64,000 nucleotides of DNA from an uncultured SAR86 cluster bacterium (GCA_902608115.1 CACLMT010000004.1:43969-107968), one strand, 5' to 3'; positions 27,774 through 38,663 are shown, counted from the first letter of the stretch. Made by a program: numbers and translations. The notes: a model not told the origin generated them from the letters alone.

Positions 27774-28112
27774 CTAAGCTAATCGTGAACCATTTGCTGT
27801 CTTTTTATCTGGAACAGCAAGGATTATACTACCATCAGGCTGAATAAATCCTGTAACAAGGCACTCTGACATTAAAGGCCCAATCTGTTTTTTTGGAAAA
27901 TTAATCACTGCTGCAACCTGCTTACCAATTAATGTCTGAGGATCATAATAGTCTGTAATTTGCGCAGATGATTTTTTAATACCTAACTCCTCTCCAAAAT
28001 CTATTTGCATTTTAATGGCAGGCTTGATTGCTTCCTTAAACATTTCTGCAAAAACAATTGTTCCAACCCTCAAGTCAACTCTTTCAAATTCATCCCAAGT
28101 TAAATCATTCAT
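27774..28112 (-). CDS. csaA: CsaA-type tRNA-binding-domain protein
   Basis: This 112-residue protein is a single OB-fold of the tRNA-binding (EMAP/Arc1p-like) family, with FERVDLRVGTI at 8-18 and IGPLMSECLVTG further on. In Bacillus, CsaA acts as a protein-export-related chaperone; elsewhere the role is unclear. The start chosen at 28112 overlaps the crotonase stop as ATGA; an ATG four codons upstream is also in frame. Translational coupling to a crotonase gene is unexpected. Confidence 0.9.
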   Translation of the reverse strand: MNDLTWDEFERVDLRVGTIVFAEMFKEAIKPAIKMQIDFGEELGIKKSSAQITDYYDPQTLIGKQVAAVINFPKKQIGPLMSECLVTGFIQPDGSIILAVPDKKTANGSRLA

Positions 28113-28960
28113 TCTTCCCACCAAGGAAAAAATTTAGGCATGTCACTTGAAACACGATTTTTAAATTCAGCAGGACGTTTCTCTAAAAAGGAATTAACGC
28201 CCTCTTTTGCATCTTCAGATGCTCCCCTCGAATCAATTGCTTTGCTTTCTATAACATGCGCCTCATATGGTTCTGATTTTCCTAAAGACCTCCATAACAT
28301 CTGCCTTGTCAGCGCAATGGAAACTGGGGCTGATTTACTTACCAGCTCATGTGCAATACCAATAGCATCATCAATTAAATTTTTTGATTCATGAATGCTT
28401 GAAATTAATGAGCAATCTAATGCTTCTTGTGCATCTATAATACGACCTGAATAGGTTAAATCTAGAGCCTTAGAAATACCAACAATCCTAGGAAGAAACC
28501 AACTACTGCAAGCATCAGGAACAATTCCTCTATTATTAAAAACAAATCCAAATTTAGAATCTCGAGAAGCAATTCTAATATCTCCAGGAAGTTGCATAGA
28601 TGCTCCAACTCCAACAGCTGGACCGTTGCATGCTACAACTATTGGTTTTAAAAATTTATACATTCTAAGTGTAAGAATTCCGCCAGAATCTTTCCTGAAG
28701 TCACCCTCTTTAACAGCAAAATCATCAAATGAAGGATTAAAAGTATTTTCTCCAGAGCTTAAATCTGCTCCAGCACAAAAAGCTCGCCCTTTTCCAGATA
28801 GTACAACGGCTTTGATCTCATCTTCGCTCTCAATTTTATCTAAAGCACTAATAATCTCTTCCATCATTGGGATGGTAAAAGCATTTAATTTATTCGGTCT
28901 ATTTAAAAAAAGAATTGCGATATTATCTCGTAATTCTAAAATAATATTTTTAAAATCCAC
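28109..28960 (-). CDS. Crotonase-fold enoyl-CoA isomerase/hydratase-like protein
   Basis: This 283-residue crotonase has the oxyanion-hole motif AFCAGADLSSG at 60-70 and GPAVGVGAS at 113-121. The two glutamates used by enoyl-CoA hydratase are replaced by Ser121 and Phe141. Instead Asp149 in RGIVPDACSSWFLPR falls where the PaaG-type isomerases have their catalytic Asp. An isomerase acting on unsaturated acyl-CoA is therefore more likely than a hydratase; substrate unknown. The start is GTG. It lies between ssb (six bases) and csaA (overlap). Confidence 0.85.
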   Translation of the reverse strand: MDFKNIILELRDNIAILFLNRPNKLNAFTIPMMEEIISALDKIESEDEIKAVVLSGKGRAFCAGADLSSGENTFNPSFDDFAVKEGDFRKDSGGILTLRMYKFLKPIVVACNGPAVGVGASMQLPGDIRIASRDSKFGFVFNNRGIVPDACSSWFLPRIVGISKALDLTYSGRIIDAQEALDCSLISSIHESKNLIDDAIGIAHELVSKSAPVSIALTRQMLWRSLGKSEPYEAHVIESKAIDSRGASEDAKEGVNSFLEKRPAEFKNRVSSDMPKFFPWWEE

Positions 28961-28966
28961 GGGGTT

Positions 28967-29404
28967 TTAAAACGGGATATCTTCCTCAGAAATATTTGAT
29001 TCTGCGGGCTGTGCTGGCTTTTCAGAAGGAGGAGATTGATCATATGCATCAGATCCGCTAGATGCTTGCCTACCACCAAGCATATTCATTTCATTACCAA
29101 GAATTTCCGTGGTATATCGATCGTTACCTTCTTTGTCCTGCCACTTTCTCGTTTGCAGCTTACCTTCAACATAAAGCTGAGAGCCCTTATCTAAATACTG
29201 CTCAGCAATTTCAGCCAACTTACCAAAAAAAACTACTCTATGCCATTCAGTTTTTTCTCTTTGTTCGCCGGATTCTTTATCTTTCCAAGATTCAGAAGTT
29301 GCAATTGATAATGTTGCCACTGCTGTATTAGTTTGGGTGTAACGCATCTCAGGCTTTTGACCTAAATTGCCTACTAAAATTACTTTATTTACTCCTCTTG
29401 CCAT
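28967..29404 (-). CDS. ssb: Single-stranded DNA-binding protein
   Basis: SSB coats single-stranded DNA in replication and repair. The 145-residue protein has an OB-fold (1 to about 108), opening [16 protein letters not shown] short Pro/Ser/Gln linker follows, then the acidic tip EEDIPF that recruits partner proteins. It is divergent from uvrA, as in many gammaproteobacteria. The 67-base gap shows no convincing LexA box. Confidence 0.98.
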   Translation of the reverse strand: MARGVNKVILVGNLGQKPEMRYTQTNTAVATLSIATSESWKDKESGEQREKTEWHRVVFFGKLAEIAEQYLDKGSQLYVEGKLQTRKWQDKEGNDRYTTEILGNEMNMLGGRQASSGSDAYDQSPPSEKPAQPAESNISEEDIPF

Positions 29405-29471
29405 AATTACCTCTTATAATTGTTTAAGTTTAACTCGAAACAAATCAACTGTATAAAAATTCTGCAAATAA

Positions 29472-32294
29472 ATGGATAAAATTTCTATAAAAGGAGCCCG
29501 GACCCATAATCTTAAGAATATTTCATTAGAAATACCTAGAGAAAAGTTAGTGGTAATAACAGGATTGTCTGGTTCAGGAAAATCATCATTAGCTTTTGAT
29601 ACTGTCTATGCTGAAGGTCAAAGACGATATGTAGAATCTCTGTCTACCTATGCACGACAATTTTTATCAATGATGGAAAAACCTGATGTTGATCAAATTG
29701 ATGGTCTATCTCCAGCTATTTCTATTCAACAAAAATCAACCTCACATAATCCCCGTTCTACTGTTGGGACTGTAACAGAAATATATGATTACCTTAGGCT
29801 GTTGTTTGCACGAATCGGAACACCAATCTGCCCCGATCATAGTGAAGAACTTTCAGCAAAAACAATCAGCGAGATATGTGATGAAATTTATTCGTTAGGT
29901 TATGGTGAAAAAATTATGGTTATGGCTCCAGTAATCAGAGGCAAGAAAGGAGAACATTTAGGTGTATATGAAAATTTAAAAACTGAAGGCTTTGTTAGAG
30001 TTAAAATTAATAACACAGTCTATCCATTAGAAGAGTTTCCTGCTCTAAACAAAAATCAAAAACATGATATTGCTGCAATTGTTGACAGATTAAAACTAGA
30101 AAATAAAGAAGATAATAGGTCTAGACTGTCTGAGTCAATTGAAACTGCTTTAAGTCTTTCAGAAGGTTTGGTTGAAATAGAGCTAATAGATAAAAATAAT
30201 AAAATTCTTTTATTTTCATCTAACTTTTCTTGTTCAAAATGTGGCTACTCTGTTTCTGAGTTAGAACCACGAATGTTTTCTTTTAATAACCCTTTTGGAG
30301 CTTGTGAAAAATGTGATGGTTTAGGAGTAATTCAGTATTTTGATGAAAAAAAATTAATTGCAGATGAGGGATTAACAATTAACGGAGGCGCCATCAAGGG
30401 TTGGAATAGAAGAAATAGGTTTTATTTTCATCAATTGAAATGTCTTGCAAAACACTATAAATTTCATCTTGATACTCCTTGGGAAGATTATTCAGAAGAA
30501 ATCCAAAAAATAATACTATGGGGCTCAAAGGACAAAGTAGATTTTTCAAAAAGCTTTAGAAGTGGTAGCAAGTTTGTTAGAAAACACAAATTTGAAGGAA
30601 TCATCCCAAATACTGAAAGAAGATTTAAAGAAACTGATTCAGAATTCATTGGAAATAAATTAGCAAAATTACTATCCGAAAGTCATTGTGATTCATGCGA
30701 AGGTTCAAGGTTAAAAAAAGAATCAAGAAATATATTTATTAATCAAACACCTATTCAAGATATTACGAAAGAAAAAATAACCGATGCATTGAATTTTTTT
30801 AAAAAGATAAAGCTCAAAGGCTCCAAAGCAACAATTGCAGAAAAAATTCTTAAAGAAATAAAAAAGCGACTAACATTCCTACAAGACGTGGGGTTAAATT
30901 ATCTTACTTTAGACAGAAGTGCTGGAACTTTATCAGGTGGTGAAGCCCAAAGAATTAGGCTTGCCAGCCAAATAGGCTCTGGTTTAGTAGGAGTGACCTA
31001 TGTTCTTGATGAACCTTCTATAGGTTTACATCAAAGAGATAATAAAAAATTAATTAAAACGCTCAACCACCTCAAAACCCTTGGTAATACAGTAATAGTA
31101 GTTGAGCATGATGAAGAATTTATTAGATGTGCTGATCATATTATTGATATTGGACCTGGGGCAGGAAAACACGGTGGTGAAATATGTGTCCAAGGAACTC
31201 TTAGTGAAATTTTAAAAAGTAAAATATCAATGACTGCAAAATATTTGTCAGGCCAAAGATCTATAAATTTTCCAAAAAACTCAGTAAAACCTAAGAACTT
31301 TATTGAGATAGAAGGAGCATATAAAAATAACTTGCAAAATATTACTGTAAAAATTCCAGTTGGGGTTTTTACATGTATAACAGGTGTTTCGGGCTCTGGT
31401 AAATCATCTTTAATTAATCAAACATTAATGCCAATGAGTAGTTTTATATTAAATAAAGCAAATCTAAATAAAGATGTTAAATGTAAAAAAATAAATGGTT
31501 TGGAATATCTAGACAAAGTAATTGGAATTGACCAGTCTCCTATTGGAAGAACTCCTCGATCTAATCCAGCAACTTACACGGGTCTATTTTCATATATACG
31601 TGATTTATTCTCGAGGTCAGAAGAGGCTAGAAGCCGAGGATATAAACCAGGTAGGTTTAGCTTCAATGTAAAAGGTGGAAGATGTGAAGCATGTCAAGGA
31701 GATGGAATGATTAAAGTTGAAATGCACTTTTTACCAGATGTTTATGTTAATTGTGATGTTTGTCAAAGCAAAAGGTACAACGAACAAACTTTAGAAGTTA
31801 AATATAAAGGCAAAAATATTGCTGAAATTCTAAATATGACTGTTGAAGAAGCATTAGAATTCTTCCATGCCATTCCATCTATCAAGAATAAATTACAGAC
31901 ACTCTCTGATGTTGGTTTAACATATTTAACTTTAGGCCAATCAGCCACTACTTTATCAGGCGGTGAAGCACAAAGAATAAAGCTTGCTAAGGAGCTTTCA
32001 AAGAGAAGTACAGGAAAAACTCTATTTGTACTAGATGAGCCAACAACAGGTCTACATTTTTATGACATTGGGTTGTTATTGAGTGTATTAAAAAGATTAG
32101 CTGAACAAGGCAATACAATTGTGGTCATTGAACATAATTTAGATGTAATTAAATCAAGTGATTGGGTGATAGATCTCGGTCCAGAAGGAGGCAGTGACGG
32201 AGGGTTAATTGTCGCCGAAGGACCACCAGAAAAGGTTGCCTTATCAAAGAAATCCTATACTGGGAAATACTTAAAGAAAGCTCTGAATATCTAA
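29472..32294 (+). CDS. uvrA: UvrA, excinuclease ABC subunit A
   Basis: UvrA detects bulky DNA lesions in nucleotide excision repair and loads UvrB. The 940-residue protein has two ABC ATPase halves: Walker [15 protein letters not shown] near 32-45 and [10 protein letters not shown] near 638. The signature LSGGEAQRI appears twice. The zinc-finger cysteine pairs (CSKCG ... CEKCDGLG and CEACQGDG ... CDVCQ) are complete. It converges on rplQ, the stop codons sharing bases (CTAA at 32291-32294). Confidence 0.99.
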   Translation: MDKISIKGARTHNLKNISLEIPREKLVVITGLSGSGKSSLAFDTVYAEGQRRYVESLSTYARQFLSMMEKPDVDQIDGLSPAISIQQKSTSHNPRSTVGTVTEIYDYLRLLFARIGTPICPDHSEELSAKTISEICDEIYSLGYGEKIMVMAPVIRGKKGEHLGVYENLKTEGFVRVKINNTVYPLEEFPALNKNQKHDIAAIVDRLKLENKEDNRSRLSESIETALSLSEGLVEIELIDKNNKILLFSSNFSCSKCGYSVSELEPRMFSFNNPFGACEKCDGLGVIQYFDEKKLIADEGLTINGGAIKGWNRRNRFYFHQLKCLAKHYKFHLDTPWEDYSEEIQKIILWGSKDKVDFSKSFRSGSKFVRKHKFEGIIPNTERRFKETDSEFIGNKLAKLLSESHCDSCEGSRLKKESRNIFINQTPIQDITKEKITDALNFFKKIKLKGSKATIAEKILKEIKKRLTFLQDVGLNYLTLDRSAGTLSGGEAQRIRLASQIGSGLVGVTYVLDEPSIGLHQRDNKKLIKTLNHLKTLGNTVIVVEHDEEFIRCADHIIDIGPGAGKHGGEICVQGTLSEILKSKISMTAKYLSGQRSINFPKNSVKPKNFIEIEGAYKNNLQNITVKIPVGVFTCITGVSGSGKSSLINQTLMPMSSFILNKANLNKDVKCKKINGLEYLDKVIGIDQSPIGRTPRSNPATYTGLFSYIRDLFSRSEEARSRGYKPGRFSFNVKGGRCEACQGDGMIKVEMHFLPDVYVNCDVCQSKRYNEQTLEVKYKGKNIAEILNMTVEEALEFFHAIPSIKNKLQTLSDVGLTYLTLGQSATTLSGGEAQRIKLAKELSKRSTGKTLFVLDEPTTGLHFYDIGLLLSVLKRLAEQGNTIVVIEHNLDVIKSSDWVIDLGPEGGSDGGLIVAEGPPEKVALSKKSYTGKYLKKALNI

Positions 32295-32704
32295 GCTACA
32301 GAATCTTCTTTTAATTCTGGTTCTGAGATATTAGTAACTCCATCTAGATCACGATCTACCCATTCAATATAGGCCATATCAGCCTTATCACCAGATCTAA
32401 AACCTGCTTTAATAATCCTTAAATATCCACCAGATCGATCTTTTGATTTGACTGCGATTTCAGTAAATAATTTCTCAACTGCTGAATCAGATCTTAATTT
32501 ATTAAAAATTCTACGCCTATTAGCAACAGAATCTTCTTTAGCAGTAGTAATTAATGGCTCAATAAAACCTCTTAATTCTTTTGCCTTGGGAACGGTTGTT
32601 TTAACTAATTCTCTCTCAATAAAAGCAATAGCCAAATTTTTCATCAAGGCTTTTCGATGAGAAGAATTTCTATTTAGTTTTCTACCTGATTTCTTATGTC
32701 TCAT
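32291..32704 (-). CDS. rplQ: Ribosomal protein L17
   Basis: L17 sits near the exit of the peptide tunnel. The start at 32704 gives 137 residues beginning [20 protein letters not shown], exactly the family start; an in-frame ATG eight codons earlier overlaps the end of rpoA. The C-terminus is about ten residues longer than in E. coli and acidic ([10 protein letters not shown]). It is the last gene of the alpha operon. Confidence 0.98.
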   Translation of the reverse strand: MRHKKSGRKLNRNSSHRKALMKNLAIAFIERELVKTTVPKAKELRGFIEPLITTAKEDSVANRRRIFNKLRSDSAVEKLFTEIAVKSKDRSGGYLRIIKAGFRSGDKADMAYIEWVDRDLDGVTNISEPELKEDSVA

Positions 32705-32709
32705 TTTTT

Positions 32710-33675
32710 TTAGCCCATTGGTGGCCAATTCTCAAGGGTTGTACCCAAAGAAAAACCTTTAGATGCTAAAACATCTTTTATTTCATTTAAAGATTTCTTA
32801 CCTAAATTTGGAGTTTTTAAAAGATCAAACTCTGTTCTCTGAAGCAAATCACCAATTAAGAAAATGCTTTCAGCTTTTAAACAATTTGTTGATCGAACAG
32901 TTAACTCTAACTCCTCAATAGATCTCATTAAGAATGGGTCAAAATCACTTTGTTCTTTCTTGGCTTCCTGTTCAGCAATTGCGTCAAGATCTACAAAAGA
33001 GCTAAGTTGCTGTTGGAAGATAGTAGCAGCATGTTCAATGGCTTTCTTTGAGTCAAGAGTTCCATCAGTTTCAAGCTCTATAATCAATTTATCTAAATCT
33101 GTTCTTTTTTCAAATCTAGCATTTTCAACAGAGTAAGCTACTCTCCTAACTGGACTAAAAGACGCGTCAACACTTAGAGCACCCACTGTAATTTCCTCAT
33201 CATTCCTTGTATCAGCAGGTTCATAGCCTCTTCCTGTCTGGATAGTAGCTGATAATGAAAGCTTAACTTTATCAACCAATGAGGCAACGTGATGCTCTTC
33301 ATCCGGAAGTTCCACATTTCCAGGTACCTCAAATGAACTAGCAGTTACCTCACACGGACCAGATACATCTAGCTTAATCACCGCTGAAGTACCCTCAATT
33401 AAACTCACTGGCATGTCTTTAAGATTTAATAAGATATCTATTACATCTTCTCTAACGCCTTCAATAGTTGAATATTCATGAGATATGCCATCTATAGTTA
33501 CATCTGTGATGGCTGCCCCAGGCATAGATGAAAGAAGTATCCTTCTAAGAGCATTTCCTAATGTATGACCAAAGCCTCTTTCTAATGGTTCTAGAGTAAC
33601 TTTTGATATATTGTCGTTAATATCATCAACTTGGATTTCAGTTGGGACTAAAAGATCTATTACTGATGTTTGCAT
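32710..33675 (-). CDS. rpoA: RNA polymerase alpha subunit
   Basis: RpoA forms the dimer on which beta and beta-prime assemble. The 321-residue protein has the N-terminal dimerisation domain (about 1-235) with [18 protein letters not shown] at 27-44. The C-terminal domain (about 250-321) contacts UP elements and activators and contains [19 protein letters not shown]. It lies between rpsD and rplQ as in the standard alpha operon. Confidence 0.99.
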   Translation of the reverse strand: MQTSVIDLLVPTEIQVDDINDNISKVTLEPLERGFGHTLGNALRRILLSSMPGAAITDVTIDGISHEYSTIEGVREDVIDILLNLKDMPVSLIEGTSAVIKLDVSGPCEVTASSFEVPGNVELPDEEHHVASLVDKVKLSLSATIQTGRGYEPADTRNDEEITVGALSVDASFSPVRRVAYSVENARFEKRTDLDKLIIELETDGTLDSKKAIEHAATIFQQQLSSFVDLDAIAEQEAKKEQSDFDPFLMRSIEELELTVRSTNCLKAESIFLIGDLLQRTEFDLLKTPNLGKKSLNEIKDVLASKGFSLGTTLENWPPMG

Positions 33676-33695
33676 AATTTCCTTCCGTTTAATTA

Positions 33696-34316
33696 TTATT
33701 TTGAATAAAGCTCAACAATGAGATTTTCATTAATTTCAGCACTTAAATCTGTTCTATCTGGAACAGATTTAAATACACCCTTAAAAATTTTAGAGTCTAC
33801 TTCAAGCCACTCACATGCTTCTCTATCACTGGCTGAATCTAAAGCATCTTTAATTCTGAGTTGTGATTTAGCTTTTTCTCTTACTTCAATCTCATCCCCA
33901 GCTTGGACTTGATACGAAGGTATGTTAACAATAGAGCCATTAAGATGGAAAGCTTTATGAGATACAAGTTGTCGAGCTTCAGCTCTAGTTGAAGCAAAAC
34001 CCATTCTATACACTACATTATCCAGTCTTTGCTCTAGATAAGATAAAAGATTTTCGCCTGTATTTCCTTTTGATTTTGAAGCTTTCTTATAATAATTTCT
34101 AAATTGCTTCTCAAGCACCCCGTACATTCTTCTTACCTTTTGTTTCTCACGTAATTGAACACCGTAATCTGAAAGACGGCCTCTTCTTAAACCATGCATT
34201 CCTGGAGCAGTTTCCATATTGCATTTTGACTCAACTGACCTTTTTCCACTTTTCAGAAAAAGGTCTGTGCCCTCTCGTCTGGACAACCTTAATGATGGAC
34301 CTCTATACCTTGCCAT
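33696..34316 (-). CDS. rpsD: Ribosomal protein S4
   Basis: S4 is a primary 16S rRNA binder and, in E. coli, the autoregulator of the alpha operon. The start at 34316 gives 206 residues from [20 protein letters not shown]; an upstream ATG adds 15 residues that overlap rpsK and are not conserved. The S4 RNA-binding domain has [20 protein letters not shown] near 92-111. There is no zinc-binding cysteine cluster. Confidence 0.98.
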   Translation of the reverse strand: MARYRGPSLRLSRREGTDLFLKSGKRSVESKCNMETAPGMHGLRRGRLSDYGVQLREKQKVRRMYGVLEKQFRNYYKKASKSKGNTGENLLSYLEQRLDNVVYRMGFASTRAEARQLVSHKAFHLNGSIVNIPSYQVQAGDEIEVREKAKSQLRIKDALDSASDREACEWLEVDSKIFKGVFKSVPDRTDLSAEINENLIVELYSK

Positions 34317-34326
34317 ATAATCTCCC

Positions 34327-34710
34327 TTATACCCTTCGTTTTTTTGGTGGACGACATCCATTATGAGGTAACGGTGTTACGTCAGTAATACTTTTAATCT
34401 TTAATCCACATGAATTTAGAGATCTAATAGCTGATTCACGGCCAGCACCAGGTCCCCTTACTTTCACATCTAAATTTATCATTCCAAACTCTTTTGCTGC
34501 ATTGCCTGCTTTCTCCGCCGCTATCTGCGCTGCAAATGGTGTGCTTTTCCTTGAACCCCGAAAACCCGATCCTCCAGAAGTAGCCCAACATATAGCATTT
34601 CCCTGTTTGTCTGTAATTGTGACTATCGTATTATTAAAAGATGAATGAATATGAGCAATTCCATCTGAAATAACTTTTTTAACTTTTTTAACTTTTTTAC
34701 CAGCTACCAT
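34327..34710 (-). CDS. rpsK: Ribosomal protein S11
   Basis: S11 lies on the small-subunit platform next to the mRNA exit. The 127-residue protein has [16 protein letters not shown] at 19-34 and [13 protein letters not shown] near 86-98. It ends in the conserved [16 protein letters not shown]. It lies three bases after rpsM. Confidence 0.99.
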   Translation of the reverse strand: MVAGKKVKKVKKVISDGIAHIHSSFNNTIVTITDKQGNAICWATSGGSGFRGSRKSTPFAAQIAAEKAGNAAKEFGMINLDVKVRGPGAGRESAIRSLNSCGLKIKSITDVTPLPHNGCRPPKKRRV

Positions 34711-34713
34711 TAA

Positions 34714-35070
34714 TTAAGCCCTCATTGGTTTTTTAGGTCCCTTTCGGGTCCTTGCATTTGTTTTAGTCCTTTGACCATGAACCGGGAGCTTTCTTCTATG
34801 CCTAATACCCCTATAGCATCCTAAATCCAATAGTCGCTTAATATTTGTACTAACGGTTCTCCTAAGATCACCTTCAACAGTATATTTTGCAACAGCGGCT
34901 CTAACAGATTCGATCTGTTCTTCAGAAAGAGCAGATACTTTTTGAGAGTAATCTAATTTAACACTTTTACAAATATCTTGAGCTGTTCTTTTGCCTATAC
35001 CAAATATATGAGTAAGTGCGATATCAAGATGTTTGTTCTCTGGTATGTTTACACCTGCTATTCTTGCCAT
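34714..35070 (-). CDS. rpsM: Ribosomal protein S13
   Basis: S13 contacts the P-site tRNA and the large subunit through bridge B1. The 118-residue protein starts [20 protein letters not shown], with YIFGIGK-type sequence (here [13 protein letters not shown]). It ends with [17 protein letters not shown]. It is the first gene of the alpha operon and follows rpmJ by four bases. Confidence 0.99.
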   Translation of the reverse strand: MARIAGVNIPENKHLDIALTHIFGIGKRTAQDICKSVKLDYSQKVSALSEEQIESVRAAVAKYTVEGDLRRTVSTNIKRLLDLGCYRGIRHRRKLPVHGQRTKTNARTRKGPKKPMRA

Positions 35071-35074
35071 ATTT

Positions 35075-35191
35075 TTATCCTTGTTTTTGTTTATGCTTTG
35101 GGTCGGTTTTGCATATTACATACAAAACTCCCTTGCGCCTAACTGTTTTACAATCTCGACAAATCTTCTTAACTGATGTTCTAACTTTCAT
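35075..35191 (-). CDS. rpmJ: Ribosomal protein L36 (zinc form)
   Basis: This 38-residue protein is too short for ordinary gene calls. It reads [15 protein letters not shown] to start, and Cys11, Cys14, Cys27 and His33 form the zinc ribbon of the cysteine-containing L36 type. It fills the gap between secY and rpsM, its conserved place at the end of the spc operon. Stop at 35075-35077. Confidence 0.98.
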   Translation of the reverse strand: MKVRTSVKKICRDCKTVRRKGVLYVICKTDPKHKQKQG

Positions 35192-35193
35192 AT

Positions 35194-36489
35194 TTATCTT
35201 TTATAGTTTTTTAAATTAGCTTTTTTAAGTAGTGATGAATATTGACTAGACATCATATGTGATTGCACTTGTGCCATAAAATCCATCAAAACTACCACAA
35301 TAATTAGTACAGATGTTCCACCTAAATAAAATGATACACCTGCAAAATTTATTAGTGCTAATGGAAGCAAGCATATTAATGTTAGGTATATACTTCCAAA
35401 TACTGTTAATCTTGCCAGAACATTATCAATATAATTTGCAGTTTGATCGCCCGGTCTTATTCCTGGAACGAACGCACCGGATTTCTTAAGATTATCGGTA
35501 ACTTCTTTGGTATCGAAAGTTAATGCAAGCCAAATGAAGCAAAATGAAATAATTAAAATTGAGAATGTGAGAACGTACAAAGGCTGACCAGGATTCAGCG
35601 CAAGAGAAATAGTTTGTAAAAATCCGAAAGATTCTGCTTGGCCAAACCATGTTGAAAGTGATGCGGGAAACAATAGAAATGTGCTTGCAAAAATAGCAGG
35701 GATCACGCCTGCCATATTCACTTTAAATGGCAAATGACTTGCTTGTGCTTGCAACAATTTCCTTCCTTGTTGTCTTTGAGCATAATTCACTGTTATTCTT
35801 CTTTGACCACGCTCTATAAAAACCACGACCGCTATAACCGATATAGCTACAACACCTATACCAAGAAGTAAAAGAAAATTTAAATCGCCTTGTCTAGCTT
35901 GCTCTAGTGCCTGGCCAATAGCCCCAGGTATGCCAGTAATGATGCTGGTAGCAATAATTAATGAAATTCCATTACCAATTCCTCTTTCAGTAATTTGTTC
36001 TCCTAGCCACATTAAAAAAACGGTTCCTGCCACAACGCTAAAAACAGCTGAAATAAAAAATGAAGTCCCTGGCTGATAGGCAAGACCACTTGCTCCTAGA
36101 GTTACTGCTAATGCTGAAGCTTGGACGAAAGCAAGTATTACTGTGCCATATCGAGTGTATTGAGTAAGCTGATTCCTACCTGCTTGACCATCTTTTTTTA
36201 ATTCTTGCAAATAAGGAATGGAATTTTGAAAAAGCTGCATGATAATAGCAGATGAAATGTAGGGGACTACATTTAAGGCAAAGATGCTCATTCTCTCCAA
36301 TGCCCCACCAGAAAATAAATTAAACATCTCAAGAATAGTGCCCTGATTTTGTTCAAACAAAGCAGCCAATCTTGCAGGATCTATTCCAGGGATAGGAATA
36401 TGTGTACCTATTCGATATATAATAATTGCCAAAAAGACAAATCTTAGTCTTCTCCACAAATCACCCCTACCTTTATTAGCATTAGCCAT
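35194..36489 (-). CDS. secY: SecY, protein translocase channel
   Basis: SecY is the pore of the general secretion channel in the inner membrane. The 431-residue protein has ten membrane segments, a periplasmic plug region after the first, and YYFFTFFY-type conserved loops. [20 protein letters not shown] is recognisable in the middle (about 168-187). The C-terminus ends with [13 protein letters not shown]. Partner SecE is at 59691-60053; SecG is not in the window. Confidence 0.98.
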   Translation of the reverse strand: MANANKGRGDLWRRLRFVFLAIIIYRIGTHIPIPGIDPARLAALFEQNQGTILEMFNLFSGGALERMSIFALNVVPYISSAIIMQLFQNSIPYLQELKKDGQAGRNQLTQYTRYGTVILAFVQASALAVTLGASGLAYQPGTSFFISAVFSVVAGTVFLMWLGEQITERGIGNGISLIIATSIITGIPGAIGQALEQARQGDLNFLLLLGIGVVAISVIAVVVFIERGQRRITVNYAQRQQGRKLLQAQASHLPFKVNMAGVIPAIFASTFLLFPASLSTWFGQAESFGFLQTISLALNPGQPLYVLTFSILIISFCFIWLALTFDTKEVTDNLKKSGAFVPGIRPGDQTANYIDNVLARLTVFGSIYLTLICLLPLALINFAGVSFYLGGTSVLIIVVVLMDFMAQVQSHMMSSQYSSLLKKANLKNYKR

Positions 36490-36494
36490 GGTAA

Positions 36495-37040
36495 TTAATT
36501 AGACCCCCTATCCTCAATTCCCTTTTTTGAGCTTTTGTTTCTTTTAGCAGAAGCTTTTTTAAGATTCTCCTTAATCGGACTTTCATTGATAACATCAACA
36601 GTACCACCAGCTTTCTCAATGGACTCTTTTGCACCATGAGTAACTTTTAGACCCTTTACATGCATGGGTTGAGAAACTTCAAAAACTCCGAAAATCTTAA
36701 CTTTTTTAACTGATTTAGAAATAATTCTATTTTGTTTTAAAGTTTCAAGAGTAACTTCAGGTATTGTTGCAATGTTCTTCAAATTAACCTCTTTAAAAGA
36801 TCTGTTAGTTCTTGAAGAAAAGCCAAATTTTGGTATACGTTGCTGAAGCGGCATTTGACCACCCTCAAAACCCCTAGCAATTGATCCACCAGATCTAGAT
36901 TTTTGACCTTTATGACCTCTTCCAGCTGTTTTACCAGACCCAGAACCAATACCTCTTCCAACCCGCTTTCTGTTTTTAGAATTACCAGTACTTGTAAGAG
37001 TATTAAGACCTAAGACATTTTTTGATTTAACGTTTTCCAT
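36495..37040 (-). CDS. rplO: Ribosomal protein L15 with basic C-terminal extension
   Basis: L15 is a late large-subunit assembly protein. The core contains [20 protein letters not shown] at 27-46 and [18 protein letters not shown] near 58-75. At 181 residues it is about 37 longer than E. coli L15. Roughly eight extra residues precede the LNTL start and about 25 Lys/Ser/Asn-rich residues (157-181) follow the usual end at GGTVDV. The reading frame closes five bases before secY. Confidence 0.97.
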   Translation of the reverse strand: MENVKSKNVLGLNTLTSTGNSKNRKRVGRGIGSGSGKTAGRGHKGQKSRSGGSIARGFEGGQMPLQQRIPKFGFSSRTNRSFKEVNLKNIATIPEVTLETLKQNRIISKSVKKVKIFGVFEVSQPMHVKGLKVTHGAKESIEKAGGTVDVINESPIKENLKKASAKRNKSSKKGIEDRGSN

Positions 37041-37042
37041 GA

Positions 37043-37228
37043 TTAACTCTTTATAACCTCAAGCATATCTCTAATTTTATTCATCATCCCTCTGTTACTT
37101 AAAGTATCTTCTACAGAAATAACTTGATTCAAACGCCTAAAACCTAGTCCTTTTACACATTTCTTGTGATTAGGCAGTCTACCAATGCTACTTTTAATTA
37201 ATTTAATTTCTATAAAATTCTTACTCAT
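37043..37228 (-). CDS. rpmD: Ribosomal protein L30
   Basis: L30 is a small 23S rRNA-binding protein. The 61-residue product has [20 protein letters not shown] followed by LGFRRLNQV, the family core. It overlaps rpsE upstream by four bases and ends two bases before rplO, the standard spc order. Confidence 0.98.
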   Translation of the reverse strand: MSKNFIEIKLIKSSIGRLPNHKKCVKGLGFRRLNQVISVEDTLSNRGMMNKIRDMLEVIKS

Positions 37229-37731
37229 GATATATCTGCTATTTTAATTCCTCTTCTTGTAATGACTTGTTCGGGTGATTCCATGCCACGTAAGGCATTA
37301 ATAGTTGCTCTAACAACATTCACTGGATTAGTTGAACCATAACATTTTGCTAAAACATCTCGAACACCAACAAGTTCTAGCACAGCTCTCATAGCACCCC
37401 CAGCAATAATTCCAGTTCCCTCTGCAGCAGGTTGCATGTAAACCTTAGCTCCACCATGCTTTGCCTTTATTGGATACCATAGAGTCGAAGCGTTTAAACT
37501 GACATCAACCATATTTCTTCTGGCTTTTTCCATAGCTTTTTGAATTGCAATGGGCACCTCTTTAGCTTTGCCTCTCCCAAAACCAACTTTTCCTTTGCCA
37601 TCACCCACCACACATAAGGCTGTGAAACCAAAAATACGACCTCCTTTAACAACTTTAGCTACCCTATTTACCTGAACAAGTTTTTCTTCGAGGGCATCTT
37701 GTTGTTGTAAAGTATTATTTTGTTGATTCAT
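37225..37731 (-). CDS. rpsE: Ribosomal protein S5
   Basis: S5 helps decoding accuracy near the mRNA entry channel. The 168-residue protein has [20 protein letters not shown] at 23-42, [18 protein letters not shown] near 43-60 and the conserved [13 protein letters not shown] in the C-terminal domain. Three bases separate it from rplR. Confidence 0.99.
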   Translation of the reverse strand: MNQQNNTLQQQDALEEKLVQVNRVAKVVKGGRIFGFTALCVVGDGKGKVGFGRGKAKEVPIAIQKAMEKARRNMVDVSLNASTLWYPIKAKHGGAKVYMQPAAEGTGIIAGGAMRAVLELVGVRDVLAKCYGSTNPVNVVRATINALRGMESPEQVITRRGIKIADIS

Positions 37732-37734
37732 ATA

Positions 37735-38082
37735 TTAGAACTCCAATCCAGCTTCACGGGCTGATTCTGCAATTGCTTTAATTCGACCATGATATTTGTA
37801 ACCTGATCTATCAAAAACCACCTTTTTAATCCCAGCTTCGATAGCTCTTTCAGCAATTTTTTGTCCAACCAATTTTGCTGATTTAATATTATTTGACTTT
37901 ATTTTCTCCGTTTTTTCATTTGTAGAGGCTGAAGCAATAACCCTTGATCCTTTTGAATCAAAAACTTGAGCATACATATTTTTTGAAGATTTAAAGATAG
38001 ATAGTCTTGGCTTATCTTGCTGAGAAATTCGTATACGCGTCTTTCCAGCTCTTCTTAATCTTGAATCTGATTTAAAACTCAT
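37735..38082 (-). CDS. rplR: Ribosomal protein L18
   Basis: L18 brings 5S rRNA into the large subunit. The 115-residue protein has RLSIFKSSKNMYAQVFD at 26-42 and ends with FDRSGYKYHGRIKAIAESAR, the 5S contact region, followed by EAGLEF. It lies three bases after rplF. Confidence 0.99.
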   Translation of the reverse strand: MSFKSDSRLRRAGKTRIRISQQDKPRLSIFKSSKNMYAQVFDSKGSRVIASASTNEKTEKIKSNNIKSAKLVGQKIAERAIEAGIKKVVFDRSGYKYHGRIKAIAESAREAGLEF

Positions 38083-38085
38083 TGC

Positions 38086-38661
38086 TTATGCTCCCGCTCC
38101 TGTTCCCGTTCCTGCCCCTATTCCTACGGCAGATTTCTTAGCCTCTTTTCTTCGTATAGTCTCATCTGCATATTTAACACCCTTTCCTTTATATGGCTCT
38201 GGTGGTCTAAATGCTCGAATTTCAGCTGCAACCTGTCCTAGCATTTGTTTATCAAAACTTTTTAAAACAAGCTCTGTTTGGGAAGGGGTCTCCACTTCAA
38301 CCTCTTCAGGAAGTTCATAATGAACTGGGTGAGAAAAACCTAATGTTAACTCTAATTTTTTACCACTAGCCTTAGCTCTATAACCCACCCCAACTAAAAG
38401 CAAAGTCTTTTGAAAACCCTCTGAAACTCCAACTACCATGTTATTAATCAAAGATCTAGTTGTACCAGCTAAAGATGTAGATTCAGGAAAAGATTCATCA
38501 TAAGTAATAGTGATTACATCATCTGCAAAATTTGCAGCTACTGAATCAGGAATCAGAAATTCCATTTTACCTTTAGAGCCTGAAACCTCTATAGAGTTTC
38601 CTGTAAAATTAATCTTTACATTAGAAGGCACGGATATTGGATTTTTTGCAACTCTAGACAT
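38086..38661 (-). CDS. rplF: Ribosomal protein L6 with Gly/Ala-rich tail
   Basis: L6 sits near the factor-binding site of the large subunit. The core is canonical, starting MSRVAKNPISVP, with FRPPEPYKGKGVKYADE near residues 149-165 and RRKEAKK where E. coli L6 ends. A further 15 residues follow (177-191), ending GAGTGTGAGA, a low-complexity tail coded by a GC-rich stretch in an otherwise AT-rich gene. The tail has no obvious function. Confidence 0.97.
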   Translation of the reverse strand: MSRVAKNPISVPSNVKINFTGNSIEVSGSKGKMEFLIPDSVAANFADDVITITYDESFPESTSLAGTTRSLINNMVVGVSEGFQKTLLLVGVGYRAKASGKKLELTLGFSHPVHYELPEEVEVETPSQTELVLKSFDKQMLGQVAAEIRAFRPPEPYKGKGVKYADETIRRKEAKKSAVGIGAGTGTGAGA

Positions 38662-38663
38662 AA

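Noticed and set aside
29405..29471. LexA (SOS) box between ssb and uvrA
   Set aside because: CTGT at 29449-29452 is followed eight bases later by TCTG, not ACAG, so the palindrome is missing.
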